Shown: in pieces, positions 28,721 through 38,022 of the stretch
Numbering within the stretch: the stretch's first letter is position 1
How the letters are laid out: every line of letters begins with the position of its first letter
Assembly (NCBI GenBank): GCA_017538105.1
Contig: JAFYJN010000026.1
Span: forward strand, 18,897 to 82,896
Reading direction: 5' to 3'
DNA length: 64,000 bases
Origin: Prevotella sp.
Lineage (GTDB): Bacteria > Bacteroidota > Bacteroidia > Bacteroidales > Bacteroidaceae
Notes under the pieces: generated by a model
What the model was told of the DNA's origin: nothing
Seen by the model: only the letters and a program-made list of their open reading frames with translations
The model's database searches: none
Made by a program: the position numbers and the translations under genes

Positions 28721-28960
28721 CAAAATAATAATACTCAGAAGGAGAAAGCTTGCTTTCAATTTTTGAGTATTTTTGTTTTGTGGATCAGCCCGTGGCAGGG
28801 TAGGGGATGCGAAGAATCCCAACGGGATCACTAAAGACGAAGAGTCCCGAAGGATGAAAGCTTGCTTTCAAATCCTCGGGACACTTTGGATTTTGTAGGA
28901 TGGCTGGCGCCAGCCTAAAGGGATATGTAATCCCAACGGGACGTGGCAGGGTAGGGGATA
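28704..28960 (+). repeat. Direct repeats of the tRNA-Arg 3' end and adjacent motifs
   Basis: GAATCCCAACGGGATCAC occurs at 28704-28721 (inside the tRNA) and 28814-28831, with a shorter copy at 28929-28941. CGTGGCAGGGTAGGGGAT occurs at 28791-28808 and 28942-28959. GAAAGCTTGCTTTC hairpins occur at 28744-28757 and 28856-28869. Together they look like a decayed duplication of the tRNA 3' region with att-like cores at the island's left edge. Confidence 0.7.
28731..28774 (+). terminator. Intrinsic terminator after tRNA-Arg
   Basis: Nested arms ATACTCA (28731-28737)/TGAGTAT (28764-28770) and GAAAGC (28744-28749)/GCTTTC (28752-28757), followed by TTTTG. A second hairpin of similar design lies at 28844-28882 (GTCCCG/CGGGAC). 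Confidence 0.7.
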
Positions 28961-28990
28961 TGTAATCCCTCCAGCCCATGGCTATTGTTT

Positions 28991-29027
28991 CTTGCTAATT
29001 CTTGCAAGTTTTTGCAAAATTAGCAAG
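28991..29027. terminator. AT-rich hairpin at the left edge of the island
   Basis: CTTGCTAATT (28991-29000) pairs with AATTAGCAAG (29018-29027), and the inner TTGCAA pairs with itself across the loop. Followed by T-rich sequence, so a terminator is plausible. Apart from this hairpin, the repeats above and the small reading frame below, I see nothing else in 28721-29440. Confidence 0.5.
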
Positions 29028-29047
29028 AATTTGCTTGTTTTTTGAGG

Positions 29048-29206
29048 TTATAACCTAACTATTAAAGAGTGCTTTTTGTTCCTGTTTGATTGCTTCTTCC
29101 TTTCTTTGAGTGCTATTTTCACATTCTGTAATTGCTTAAACCACAAAACATTTTCTATATTATTGACTTCTTTCTCTAAATAATCCCATACTTCGATTTT
29201 TTTCAT
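29048..29206 (-). CDS. Possible 52-aa small protein or gene remnant
   Basis: A short frame reads MKKIEVWDYLEKEVNNIEN..., then a basic helical stretch (KQLQNVKIALKERKKQSNRNKK). Composition looks coding (Lys/Asn/Glu-rich helix), but there is no clear ribosome site. I do not recognise the protein; it may be the N-terminal fragment of a lost mobile-element gene at the island border. On the opposite strand TATCTTTG (29207-29214) is a possible -7 box for the defence operon, with a leader of about 220 nt. Confidence 0.3.
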   Translation of the reverse strand: MKKIEVWDYLEKEVNNIENVLWFKQLQNVKIALKERKKQSNRNKKHSLIVRL

Positions 29207-29440
29207 TATCTTTGTACCTACTATTATCTATAAAGTATGATAAGAGACTTTAATTGCCTTAAAATGGTGCTTTCAGAAACGAAACAGAACAACAGATAGC
29301 TGACAGAACAACCGGGCAAAAACGAAGCTATCTATAGTATTCAAATGACGCACTAATTAGCCAGCCGAAATTTTAAACGTTTCAGATAGCAAAATGTCTT
29401 GGTGTTCACGTTTAATAACTAATAAACAAAGACAAGTAAT

Positions 29441-32400
29441 ATGATTCAACATAGTTTCATAACAAACAAAGATAAACTGCTGTCAGATATCATCAACGGT
29501 ATACTTCCAAAGAGCCAGTCTCTGGATGTGCTCGTTGGATACTTCTATTTCTCTGGATACAAACTCATTTCTGAGAAGTTGATTGAAAAACATGTGCGTA
29601 TTCTTGTTGGACTTGACATAGATACACGGATTACCAAATATATCCGTGAGATAGACACATTGGCAGATTACAACAAGTCTCGCAGTCAACTCAAAGATGA
29701 CTACTACAACCATTTCGTAAAACTGTTCAACGAAACAGATTTCCTTGATAGTCAGCCCAAGTTGGAGTCCTTCAAACTATTCTATGACAAGATAAAGGCA
29801 GGGACATTGGAAATTAGAAAGACCGACGAGCCTTGTCATGCCAAGATGTATATCTTTGACTATCGTGAAGAGATTAACGAGGGAGGTGAAGACCCTGGTT
29901 CTGTGATTACAGGCTCCAGCAATCTATCTTATGAAGGCTTGGCAGGTCGTACTGAGATTAATGCCCGTTTCAACGACAAGGGTTCCTACATAGATGCCAA
30001 AATCATCTTCGAAGAACTTTGGGATAAGTCGATTGTCATTGCCGACAAAGATCACATTGATGACTTTGACACGAAGGTTATTGACCGTATCTGGTTTGAA
30101 AAGTTGTATAGTCCCTACAAGATGTACCTCCGTGTGCTCAAAGAATATTTTGCCATTCCTACAACAGAGAACCTACTTACACCATACGACATTACAGATG
30201 GCAAGTTCTCTAATCTCAAATACCAGACGGATGCCGTGCAGATGGCCATCAATGCCATCAAAAATCATAATGGTGTGATAGTGGCCGATGTGGTGGGACT
30301 TGGTAAGAGTATCATTGCATCTACCGTTGCCCGCAATCTCCGGCTGAGAACACTTGTGGTTTGTCCGCCTCACTTGGAAGAGCAATGGTGCAGTTATCGT
30401 GATGACTTCGGTTTTACTGCATCTATCTACACCACAGGTAAACTTGAAGAGGCTTTGAAGTATTACGAACGAATAGTGAAAGCCGATGAGCAGTATCTGA
30501 TTGTAGTTGACGAGGCACACCGCTATCGTAACGAATACACAATTGACTATACCATTTTGCACCAGTTATGTTCTGGCAATAAGGTGATGCTGTTGACGGC
30601 AACCCCCTTCAACAATCGTCCTGATGATATTTATGCGATGCTGAAACTGTTCCAGATTCCAACAAAATCTACCTTGAAGACGGTCGATAATCTGGGTGCC
30701 AAGTTCAAAGATCTGATAGCCACCTATAAGCAACTTCAGAAAGATCAGCGCGAAGGAAAGGTGACGGATGCTGAAGTAACCAAAGAAGCAGGAAGAATTG
30801 CAAACGAGATACGTTCGATCATCAGTCCGCTTGTCATTCGGCGTTCACGCATAGATCTGAAGGAGATACCCGAATACGCAGAAGACTTAAAACAGCAGAA
30901 CATACAATTAGTCATCCCTAACGATCCTGTAGAGTTGGATTATGACCTGAGTAGCCTAAAAGACCTGTATCTTGAGACGCTTGACCGCATCAGCGAAGAT
31001 GAAGGTGGACACAGGGACGATGGAAAATATCGCTTTAAGGCGGCCCGATACTCTCCCGTATTGTATCTTAAAGAGGAACTAAGACAAGAACTTTCCGAAT
31101 TGTTGGAAGAAAAGACAGGTGTTGAACTGAATCTGTTGTTTGGACGACAGGCCAACGTCGCCAAGTTTATGCGTCGTTTGTTGGTACGTCGCTTTGAGAG
31201 TTCAGAATATGCCTTCCGCATGTCATTGGAATATATGATAGGAAGTTCTCGTCAAATCCTGAAATGGATAGAGGAAAAGGGCAAGATGCCTGTTTATAAG
31301 AAAGGGAATCTTCCTGATGTTGACGACTTCTACAAGACGGACGATGATGGTAACGACCTCATCACTGAGACATACGAGAAGTACGAAAAACGTGGGTTCT
31401 TTGAAATCGACATGAAGTATATCAAAGAGTCCTTCGTGGAAGACATCAAGGCAGACATGGCTCTGCTTCTGGAGATACAGAAAAAGTGGTTCGGGGAGGA
31501 CGGAACTATCATGAGCGATCCGAAATTGGAATCGTTCAAGGGTATCCTGGACAAACAACTTGTTAAGGAACCCCAGCGCAAAATCATTGTGTTTACCGAG
31601 TTTGCCGATACTGCTGATTATCTTGGTGAGGCCTTACAGGTTTACGGACTTCCTGTATTCAAATACACCTCTGCCGATGCTTCCCAAAACAACAAGAACA
31701 CCATCAACGCTAACTTCAATGCTGGAGAGAAAAAAGAATACCAAAAAGATGACTATAAGATACTGATTGCTACAGATGCGATCTCAGAAGGTTATAACCT
31801 GCATCGTGCCGGAACCGTGATCAACTACGACATTCCTTACAATCCAACCCGCATCATTCAGCGTATTGGCCGTATCAACCGTGTCAATAAGAAGGTGTTC
31901 GACCAGTTGTATATCTACAACTATTTCCCCACTGACGTAGGCGAATCAGAAACCCGCACCAAGGAAATCTCCACACTGAAGATGGCTATGATTCATGCCA
32001 TCATGGGCGAAGACACCAAGGTGCTGACAAAGGATGAAGAAATACAGTCCTACTTCTTGGAGCAGTATCGCAAGGAAATGGCAAAGAGCGAAGAGGTTTC
32101 TTGGGATGTCAAGTACCAGAAACTGCTAAATGCCGCCAAGGGTACTGAGATTTATGACGAAGCCATGCAGTTGCCTCATCGTGCTCGTACAGGCCGCTCC
32201 GTAGAAAAGCCGAGAAGCGGAGTTCTGATGTTTGGCAAGAAAGGTAACGACTTTGTCTTTAAGATAGGAAACGAAGAAGGCTTGGCCGTTCAACTAACTG
32301 CAGAAGAAGCCATTGGTTTGTTCGAGGCAGAAACAAGCGAACAGCCCGCGGCACTAACTGAATCTTTCGAGCCTGCTTATCAGTTGACCAAATCACATTT

Positions 32401-32698
32401 GTTCAGTAGTGATGTGCAGGACAAAAACGAGAAAGCACGAATAGAAGCCATGCAAAAAGTCAAAGTGATGCTGAATCGCAAGGCTTTGCCAACAGACTAT
32501 TTAAAAGACTTGATGAAAGTCATTCAGAGCGATGGACTCTCAGGCTACGAACTTCGTTATATCAACAAGTTGAAGCCTGCAGAATACAAAAAACTGCCTG
32601 ACCAAATAGACGAATACTATATCAATCGAATTATCGAAACTTGCAATCATGTGGATGATGGTGAGGAATCAATCATATTAGCGGAGGAATTAAGATGA
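29441..32698 (+). CDS. PLD-nuclease/SNF2-family helicase fusion (defence island)
   Basis: A 1085-aa protein joining a phospholipase-D-type nuclease to a superfamily 2 helicase. The PLD half (about residues 1-200) has one HKD-like motif: H133-A-K135...D140 (CHAKMYIFD) and GSSN at 158-161. The helicase half has Walker A DVVGLGKSI (about 283-291), DEAH (about 357-360), TATPFNN (about 386-392), a long insertion, and the C-terminal lobe IVFTEFADTADYL and ATDAISEGYNLHRAGTVINYD...RIIQRIGRINR. This architecture is known in DNA-targeting defence systems paired with adenine methyltransferases. It overlaps the next gene by four bases (ATGA), indicating coupled translation. Role as translocase plus nuclease on foreign DNA is inferred. 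Confidence 0.88.
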   Translation: MIQHSFITNKDKLLSDIINGILPKSQSLDVLVGYFYFSGYKLISEKLIEKHVRILVGLDIDTRITKYIREIDTLADYNKSRSQLKDDYYNHFVKLFNETDFLDSQPKLESFKLFYDKIKAGTLEIRKTDEPCHAKMYIFDYREEINEGGEDPGSVITGSSNLSYEGLAGRTEINARFNDKGSYIDAKIIFEELWDKSIVIADKDHIDDFDTKVIDRIWFEKLYSPYKMYLRVLKEYFAIPTTENLLTPYDITDGKFSNLKYQTDAVQMAINAIKNHNGVIVADVVGLGKSIIASTVARNLRLRTLVVCPPHLEEQWCSYRDDFGFTASIYTTGKLEEALKYYERIVKADEQYLIVVDEAHRYRNEYTIDYTILHQLCSGNKVMLLTATPFNNRPDDIYAMLKLFQIPTKSTLKTVDNLGAKFKDLIATYKQLQKDQREGKVTDAEVTKEAGRIANEIRSIISPLVIRRSRIDLKEIPEYAEDLKQQNIQLVIPNDPVELDYDLSSLKDLYLETLDRISEDEGGHRDDGKYRFKAARYSPVLYLKEELRQELSELLEEKTGVELNLLFGRQANVAKFMRRLLVRRFESSEYAFRMSLEYMIGSSRQILKWIEEKGKMPVYKKGNLPDVDDFYKTDDDGNDLITETYEKYEKRGFFEIDMKYIKESFVEDIKADMALLLEIQKKWFGEDGTIMSDPKLESFKGILDKQLVKEPQRKIIVFTEFADTADYLGEALQVYGLPVFKYTSADASQNNKNTINANFNAGEKKEYQKDDYKILIATDAISEGYNLHRAGTVINYDIPYNPTRIIQRIGRINRVNKKVFDQLYIYNYFPTDVGESETRTKEISTLKMAMIHAIMGEDTKVLTKDEEIQSYFLEQYRKEMAKSEEVSWDVKYQKLLNAAKGTEIYDEAMQLPHRARTGRSVEKPRSGVLMFGKKGNDFVFKIGNEEGLAVQLTAEEAIGLFEAETSEQPAALTESFEPAYQLTKSHLFSSDVQDKNEKARIEAMQKVKVMLNRKALPTDYLKDLMKVIQSDGLSGYELRYINKLKPAEYKKLPDQIDEYYINRIIETCNHVDDGEESIILAEELR

Positions 32699-34602
32699 AA
32701 ACAGCACAAGAAATATTCGACCAGTTGAATTCTATTGATGAGAATGTCAGAATCGATGCAAAAAAAGCATCCGAGATAAACAAGAGCATCATGGAAACTG
32801 TGTGCGCTTTTGCCAATGAGCCAGGTTTAGGCGGTGGCTATCTGTTATTAGGTGCAGTCAGAACAGGGTTTAAGGACGGTCTTCCAGTATATGTGCCTGA
32901 GAATATTGAGAACCCTGATAAAATACAAAATGACGTTACGACTCAGTGCAGTTCCATGTTCAATGTACGCATCCGTCCACAAATTGAAACAGAAGTCGTA
33001 GAAGGGAAAACGGTACTTGTTGTGAAGATTGACGAAGCACCAGAGACCCAAAAACCTATATATATAGTTAACCGTGGACTACCTCAGGGAGCTTTTCGCA
33101 GAGTCGGCTCTTCAGACCAAAAGTGTACCGAAGACGATATGAGAGTATTCTATTCTTCTGCAGAGAGTTTCGACAGTACCATTGTAAAAGGAGCTACACT
33201 TGATGATATAGATGAAAATGCAGTAGAATACTATCGAAAGCTACGTGCAAAAGTCAATCCTTATGCAGAGGAATTGTCCTACGACGATAAAGACCTTCTC
33301 ATGGCATTAAGAGCCTGCGAAAAGGAAAAAGACGGCAATTATGTCTTGACCTACACGGGGCTTGTTGTATTTGGAAAATCCATGTCGTTACGCCGTCTGC
33401 TGCCTGCATTAAGAGTAGATTATATTCGTGTATCTGGCAACAGGTGGATAGAAGACCCTGATAAACGTTTCGAGACTACCATTGATATGCGTGGTCCACT
33501 TATTCTGTTGGTCAATCGTGCTCTCAATGCCATCAATGACGACCTGCCAAAAGGCTTTGAATTGAAAAAAGGCAATCTTCAGGCAGACACGCCAATTGAC
33601 TTACCTAATGATGCTCTTCGTGAGGCTTTGGTCAATGCCTTTATCCATTGTTCATTCCGGCTTAATCAGCCTATACAGATTATCAGATACTCTAATCGCT
33701 TAGAAATAATCAATCCAGGCTTCTCTTTAAAATCTCCAGAGACATTAGGGGAGCCAGGATCTGTACAGCGCAACCCTTTTATCAGTACTATATTCCATGA
33801 TACAAACTTAGCAGAGACTAAAGGTTCTGGTATCAGGTCTATGAGAGGGCACATGAAAAATGCAGGAATGATGCCACCTACTTTTGAGTCTAATCGTTCT
33901 GCCAATCAGTTCACTGCCCGTTTACTGTTGCATCACTTGTTGGATAACGAAACTATTCAGTGGCTTACTTCTTATGCAGACTATTCACTAAATAATGAGC
34001 AGAGATTGGCTTTGGTCTTTGTCCGCGAAGTCGGGGCGATAGATAATATTACCTATCGACAGCTGAATAGTGACATTAATAATCTGAGAGCTTCTTTTGA
34101 CTTGCACGATCTGTGTACCAGAGGATTATTAGAGCAAAAGGGGCAAAGTAGAAGTACATACTATATCGCGGGGGAGAAGTTCGTTAATAGTAGTGCTTTA
34201 GGAGAAAAAAGTAGAGCTGACGGGGAAAATAGTAATGCTATTGGAGAAAATAGTAGAGCTGACGGAGAAAATAGTAATGCTATTGGAGAAAATAGTAGAG
34301 CTAACAGAGAAAATAGTAATGCTATTGGAGAAAATAATAATGCTTTACCTGCGGATTTATTGGAAAAATGTAAGAACCTGAAAAAATGGGAACCTTCAGA
34401 GAAAATGAAAGACTTGATATTTGAATTATGCACATTTACACCTTTAAGTATCAATGAGATTGCAAGCATAATCAGAAGAAAGCCCTCTTCTGTCAGGTAC
34501 CTATATACAAATCCTCTTATTGAGAGTGGAAAACTTTTTTATACGATACCAGAGATGATAAAACATCCCGAACAGAAATATACAACTGTCAAAAGTAAAT
34601 AA
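32695..34602 (+). CDS. AlbA_2 (Schlafen-like)/HATPase protein with Asn-Gly repeat region
   Basis: A 635-aa protein. The N-terminus is an AlbA_2 domain of the kind found in Schlafen and COG2865 proteins (DAKKASEINKSIMETVCAFANEPGLGGGYLLLGA, about residues 20-55). The middle is a GHKL/HATPase_c_4 domain (LPNDALREALVNAFIHCSF near 303-321, NRLEIINPG, ETKGSGIRSMRGHM). Residues about 501-552 are a repeat with a 14-residue period (ENSNAIG/ENSRADG). A winged-helix-like C-terminus follows (LSINEIASIIRRKPSSVRYLY). Such proteins are often annotated as regulators and recur in defence loci next to helicases and methylases. It starts inside the helicase stop codon and ends 9 bp before the methyltransferase gene. 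Confidence 0.85.
   Translation: MKTAQEIFDQLNSIDENVRIDAKKASEINKSIMETVCAFANEPGLGGGYLLLGAVRTGFKDGLPVYVPENIENPDKIQNDVTTQCSSMFNVRIRPQIETEVVEGKTVLVVKIDEAPETQKPIYIVNRGLPQGAFRRVGSSDQKCTEDDMRVFYSSAESFDSTIVKGATLDDIDENAVEYYRKLRAKVNPYAEELSYDDKDLLMALRACEKEKDGNYVLTYTGLVVFGKSMSLRRLLPALRVDYIRVSGNRWIEDPDKRFETTIDMRGPLILLVNRALNAINDDLPKGFELKKGNLQADTPIDLPNDALREALVNAFIHCSFRLNQPIQIIRYSNRLEIINPGFSLKSPETLGEPGSVQRNPFISTIFHDTNLAETKGSGIRSMRGHMKNAGMMPPTFESNRSANQFTARLLLHHLLDNETIQWLTSYADYSLNNEQRLALVFVREVGAIDNITYRQLNSDINNLRASFDLHDLCTRGLLEQKGQSRSTYYIAGEKFVNSSALGEKSRADGENSNAIGENSRADGENSNAIGENSRANRENSNAIGENNNALPADLLEKCKNLKKWEPSEKMKDLIFELCTFTPLSINEIASIIRRKPSSVRYLYTNPLIESGKLFYTIPEMIKHPEQKYTTVKSK
34201..34345 (+). repeat. In-frame 42-bp tandem repeat inside the AlbA_2/HATPase gene
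   Basis: About three and a half copies of a 42-bp unit made of two related 21-bp halves (GGAGAAAATAGTAGAGCTGAC and a variant ending AATGCTATT). The repeat is in frame and nearly identical between copies at the DNA level, so copy number may vary between strains. Confidence 0.8.
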
Positions 34603-34611
34603 GAAACCATT

Positions 34612-37600
34612 ATGGAGTTTAACAGAGCATATAGCCGTGACGAATTTCTCTCGTTCCTGAGAGTGAACTTTCTGCCTGAGGATTTCCGACAGGAAATAAG
34701 CAGCGTAGAGAATCCTATCCAGTTCCAATATACTCAACAAGTAACACGCTTAGGAGAATGTGACTCGCTGGGATTGGTGGTCTATGAAGTGCGCCATAGT
34801 TCAAAGCATGATGCTCGCGTAGGTCTCACCAAAGAGGCTTTCCGACTGCTGGCTGATGAGTTCTGCGAACGCGCCTTGGTGTTCTTCGTGCCTGAGGATG
34901 ATAATAACAACTATCGTTTCTCGCTGATTGAGATTACACTCGACCAATCGGAAGAGTCCTCTCGCATCAGTCGCCGCTACTCCAATCCTCATCGCTACTC
35001 CTATTTTCTCGGTAAGGGTATCGCTTACTATACCCCTAACAAATATCTGAATGAATATGGCCGAGTGGTCAGTGTGGAGGATTTAAGGAACCGCTTCTCT
35101 GTGGATGTGCTTACCAAAGCATTCTATCAGGAACTCAGCGACTGGTACGCCTGGGCAATTATGGTGGTGCGCTTCCCCAATGATCTGAAGACGTTAGAGG
35201 ATAATCAGAAGTATAACTCAGAGGCCATGATACGCCTGATTACTCGCCTCATCTTTGTCTGGTTCCTCAAACAGCGTCACTTAGTACCTGATGAGTTTTT
35301 CGACGAGCAGTTTATTGCCAATGAACTGATTCAAGGCTTTACCCCTCATGCAGAATCAACTCTGTTTGGGAAATCATACGACAGCAAGTATTACAAAGGT
35401 GTGTTGCAGAATCTGTTCTTTGCCATGCTGAACAGTCCCATCACCCCAGAGGGAAAGGACACCATTTCCGAACGTCGTTTCCGTAATGGGCGTGGTGACT
35501 ATGACAACAACAAATTGATGCGTCATGAGGATTTATTTATCAATCCCGATAAGTTTGTAGAGTTGGCCAATATGTATGTGCCATTCCTGAATGGTGGTTT
35601 ATTCGATTGCCTGGATGACAAGGACAAAGGCATCTATATCGATGCTTTCACAGACAGAAAGGTCATTAGTGACCAGTTAGTAATCCCTGATTTTCTGTTC
35701 TTTGGCGATGAGGTTGGTAAAAACATCGACCTCTCTGAGTGGTATGGCGACAAGAAGAAAAAGAAAGTAAGTGCACGTGGTATTATTGACATTTTGAAAC
35801 GCTATAACTTCACAGTAGAGGAAAATACGCCCTTCGATCAGGAAGTATCACTTGACCCAGAACTGTTAGGAAAAGTCTTTGAGAACCTACTGGCTGCATA
35901 CAACCCAGAAACCCAAACCACAGCCCGCAAACAGACAGGCTCTTTCTATACACCCCGTGAGATTGTGCAATATATGGTGGACGAAAGTCTGATTGCTCAT
36001 TTGAAACGAACGGTAGGTGAAAAGTTAGAACCCGAATATCGAAAATTGGTGCAATACACTGATGAGGGACTGGTTCTTACTGATGATCAGAAACGTCAGA
36101 TTATGCAGTCGCTCTACGAGTGTAAGGTGCTCGACCCTGCTTGTGGTTCTGGTGCATTCCCAATGGGTATGCTCCAGCAGATGGTTCATATCCTTGGACA
36201 ACTCGACCCCAACAATGAGCAATGGAAGGAAATGATGCTCAACAATGCTATCAGTGAGACATCAGATGCCTACCACAACGCAACAGATGAAGAGCGTGCT
36301 GAGATTGTGGCTGATATTGAGCGTAGTTTCAACGAGAGCATCAACCGCCCCGACTATGCCCGCAAGCTCTACCTGATAGAGAACTGCATCTATGGTGTGG
36401 ATATCCAGCCAATTGCTATCCAAATCAGCAAATTGCGTTTCTTTATATCTTTGGTGGTTGACCAAAAGACCAACAATAATCCTGTGGATAACTTCGGCAT
36501 CCGTCCTTTGCCTAACCTCGAAGCAAAGTTTGTGGCAGCAAATACGTTGATAGGATTAGAGAAGCGAGAAGCCAACCTCTTTGACTCTGATGCTATTCGT
36601 GAAAAAGAAAAGGAATTGAAAGAAGCAAAACATCGCATATTTGGTGCTAAAACTGTTAAGACCAAACGTAAATACAAGGAACGTGTAGCTATTCTCCGCA
36701 CAGAGATTGCAAGTATGTTGAATGAAAGTGGTTCTATCGGTAATGCGGAAGCTCAACAACTCTCCTCGTGGGACATGTTTGATCAAAATTCAACCTCGCC
36801 CTTCTTTGACCCGGCATGGATGTTCGGTGTATCAAATGGTTTTGATGTGGTGATAGGAAATCCGCCTTACATACAACTACAAGCAAACAATAGACAATTA
36901 GCAAAGTTGTATCATGACAAGAGTTTCATAACTTTTTTTGGCTCTGGCGATATTTATTGCCTATTCTTTGAAAAAGCGAATCAATTATTATCAGATGGAG
37001 GAATACTCTCCTTTATCAATCCCAATACTTGGCTTCAATCGATTACATTTGGTAACTTTAGAGAATATCTGTCTTCCCATTTTTCATGGAATAGATTTCT
37101 AATAACCGACAAAGTATTTGAAGCCACTGTAGATACTCACTGTGTGGTATTTATTAAATCAGGATGGCAAAGCGATTGTCTCATTTTTAGGAAATGCAAA
37201 AATAATATTCAATACCTTCATACTATAGACAAGAGTAGGATTACCAAAACATCCGCATGTATTAATATAGAGGCAAATCCTTCTAAGGCTGTTCTAGCTG
37301 ATAGGATTCTAAATTGTAATAAAAGATTTTCGGAGTATTATACAATTTTTAATGGTGTAAAGCCATTCGAAAAAGGCAAAGGCAATCCACCCCAGACAAA
37401 AAAAACGATGGAAGAGAAACCTTTCGTCAAAGAAGGAATAAAGCCAGGAAAAGAATGGTTGCCGTTATTAAGAGGTAGCTTAATGAATCGATATGCCAAT
37501 TTATGGAATAATAATTACTGGATTCTATATGGAGAGTGGCTTGCTGCCCCAAGAAATCCTGCCATCTTTGAAACAAAAGAGAAAATAATAGTTAGACAAA

Positions 37601-38022
37601 CAGGAGATTCTATTATCGCGACCCTTATAGGTTCCAATATTATTTGCCGAGATAATTTGCATATATGTATATCAAATACAAATGTTAGCCCAAAATTTGT
37701 TTTGGGAGTCTTGAACTCAAAACTTATGAACTTTATCTATGGTTATATTAACCCAGAAAGAGGAGAGGCATTAGCACAAGTAAAAAAGAATCATGTTGAA
37801 CAGTTGCCTATTGCAATCGGCGACGAGAACGCAATAAAAAACTTAGTAGATGAAATTCTAAACAAAAAAGAGGAAGACCCACAGGCAGATACAAGCTCAT
37901 TGGAAAACGAGATAGACAAGAAGGTCTATCATCTCTACGGTCTGACCTACGATGAAGTCCTCATCGTTGACCCAAATACTCCCGTTACACGAGAAGAATA
38001 TGAAAAAGATTATTGTATATGA
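34612..38022 (+). CDS. Eco57I/type IIG-like adenine-specific DNA methyltransferase
   Basis: A 1136-aa protein. The SAM-binding motif VLDPACGSGAFPMGML is at about residue 504-519. The catalytic motif FDVVIGNPPYIQLQ at about 743-756 marks an N6-adenine methyltransferase of the gamma group. About 890-1090 resembles a TaqI-type target-recognition domain (LLRGSLMNRYA, RQTGDSIIATLIGSN, ICRDNLHICISN, LNSKLMNFIYGYIN). The N-terminal 450 residues are of the kind that carries a nuclease in type IIG enzymes. YEVRHSSKHD near 60-70 might be part of a degenerate PD-(D/E)XK site, but I cannot confirm one. It may therefore be methylation-only, with cutting supplied by PLD or HNH partners. The stop overlaps the next start (ATGA). 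Confidence 0.88.
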   Translation: MEFNRAYSRDEFLSFLRVNFLPEDFRQEISSVENPIQFQYTQQVTRLGECDSLGLVVYEVRHSSKHDARVGLTKEAFRLLADEFCERALVFFVPEDDNNNYRFSLIEITLDQSEESSRISRRYSNPHRYSYFLGKGIAYYTPNKYLNEYGRVVSVEDLRNRFSVDVLTKAFYQELSDWYAWAIMVVRFPNDLKTLEDNQKYNSEAMIRLITRLIFVWFLKQRHLVPDEFFDEQFIANELIQGFTPHAESTLFGKSYDSKYYKGVLQNLFFAMLNSPITPEGKDTISERRFRNGRGDYDNNKLMRHEDLFINPDKFVELANMYVPFLNGGLFDCLDDKDKGIYIDAFTDRKVISDQLVIPDFLFFGDEVGKNIDLSEWYGDKKKKKVSARGIIDILKRYNFTVEENTPFDQEVSLDPELLGKVFENLLAAYNPETQTTARKQTGSFYTPREIVQYMVDESLIAHLKRTVGEKLEPEYRKLVQYTDEGLVLTDDQKRQIMQSLYECKVLDPACGSGAFPMGMLQQMVHILGQLDPNNEQWKEMMLNNAISETSDAYHNATDEERAEIVADIERSFNESINRPDYARKLYLIENCIYGVDIQPIAIQISKLRFFISLVVDQKTNNNPVDNFGIRPLPNLEAKFVAANTLIGLEKREANLFDSDAIREKEKELKEAKHRIFGAKTVKTKRKYKERVAILRTEIASMLNESGSIGNAEAQQLSSWDMFDQNSTSPFFDPAWMFGVSNGFDVVIGNPPYIQLQANNRQLAKLYHDKSFITFFGSGDIYCLFFEKANQLLSDGGILSFINPNTWLQSITFGNFREYLSSHFSWNRFLITDKVFEATVDTHCVVFIKSGWQSDCLIFRKCKNNIQYLHTIDKSRITKTSACINIEANPSKAVLADRILNCNKRFSEYYTIFNGVKPFEKGKGNPPQTKKTMEEKPFVKEGIKPGKEWLPLLRGSLMNRYANLWNNNYWILYGEWLAAPRNPAIFETKEKIIVRQTGDSIIATLIGSNIICRDNLHICISNTNVSPKFVLGVLNSKLMNFIYGYINPERGEALAQVKKNHVEQLPIAIGDENAIKNLVDEILNKKEEDPQADTSSLENEIDKKVYHLYGLTYDEVLIVDPNTPVTREEYEKDYCI

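Noticed and set aside
28814-28831. A second tRNA gene after tRNA-Arg
   Set aside because: Only the 3' 18 bases are present; no D or anticodon arm precedes them.
34201-34345. Regular repeats resembling a CRISPR array
   Set aside because: The repeats are in frame, without unique spacers, and encode a periodic peptide in an intact gene; no cas genes are present.
29441-38022. Calling the island DISARM, BREX or type I restriction
   Set aside because: No drmA/drmB, pglZ/brxC or hsdS/hsdR equivalents are visible; the helicase carries its own PLD domain and the methyltransferase is of the Eco57I type.
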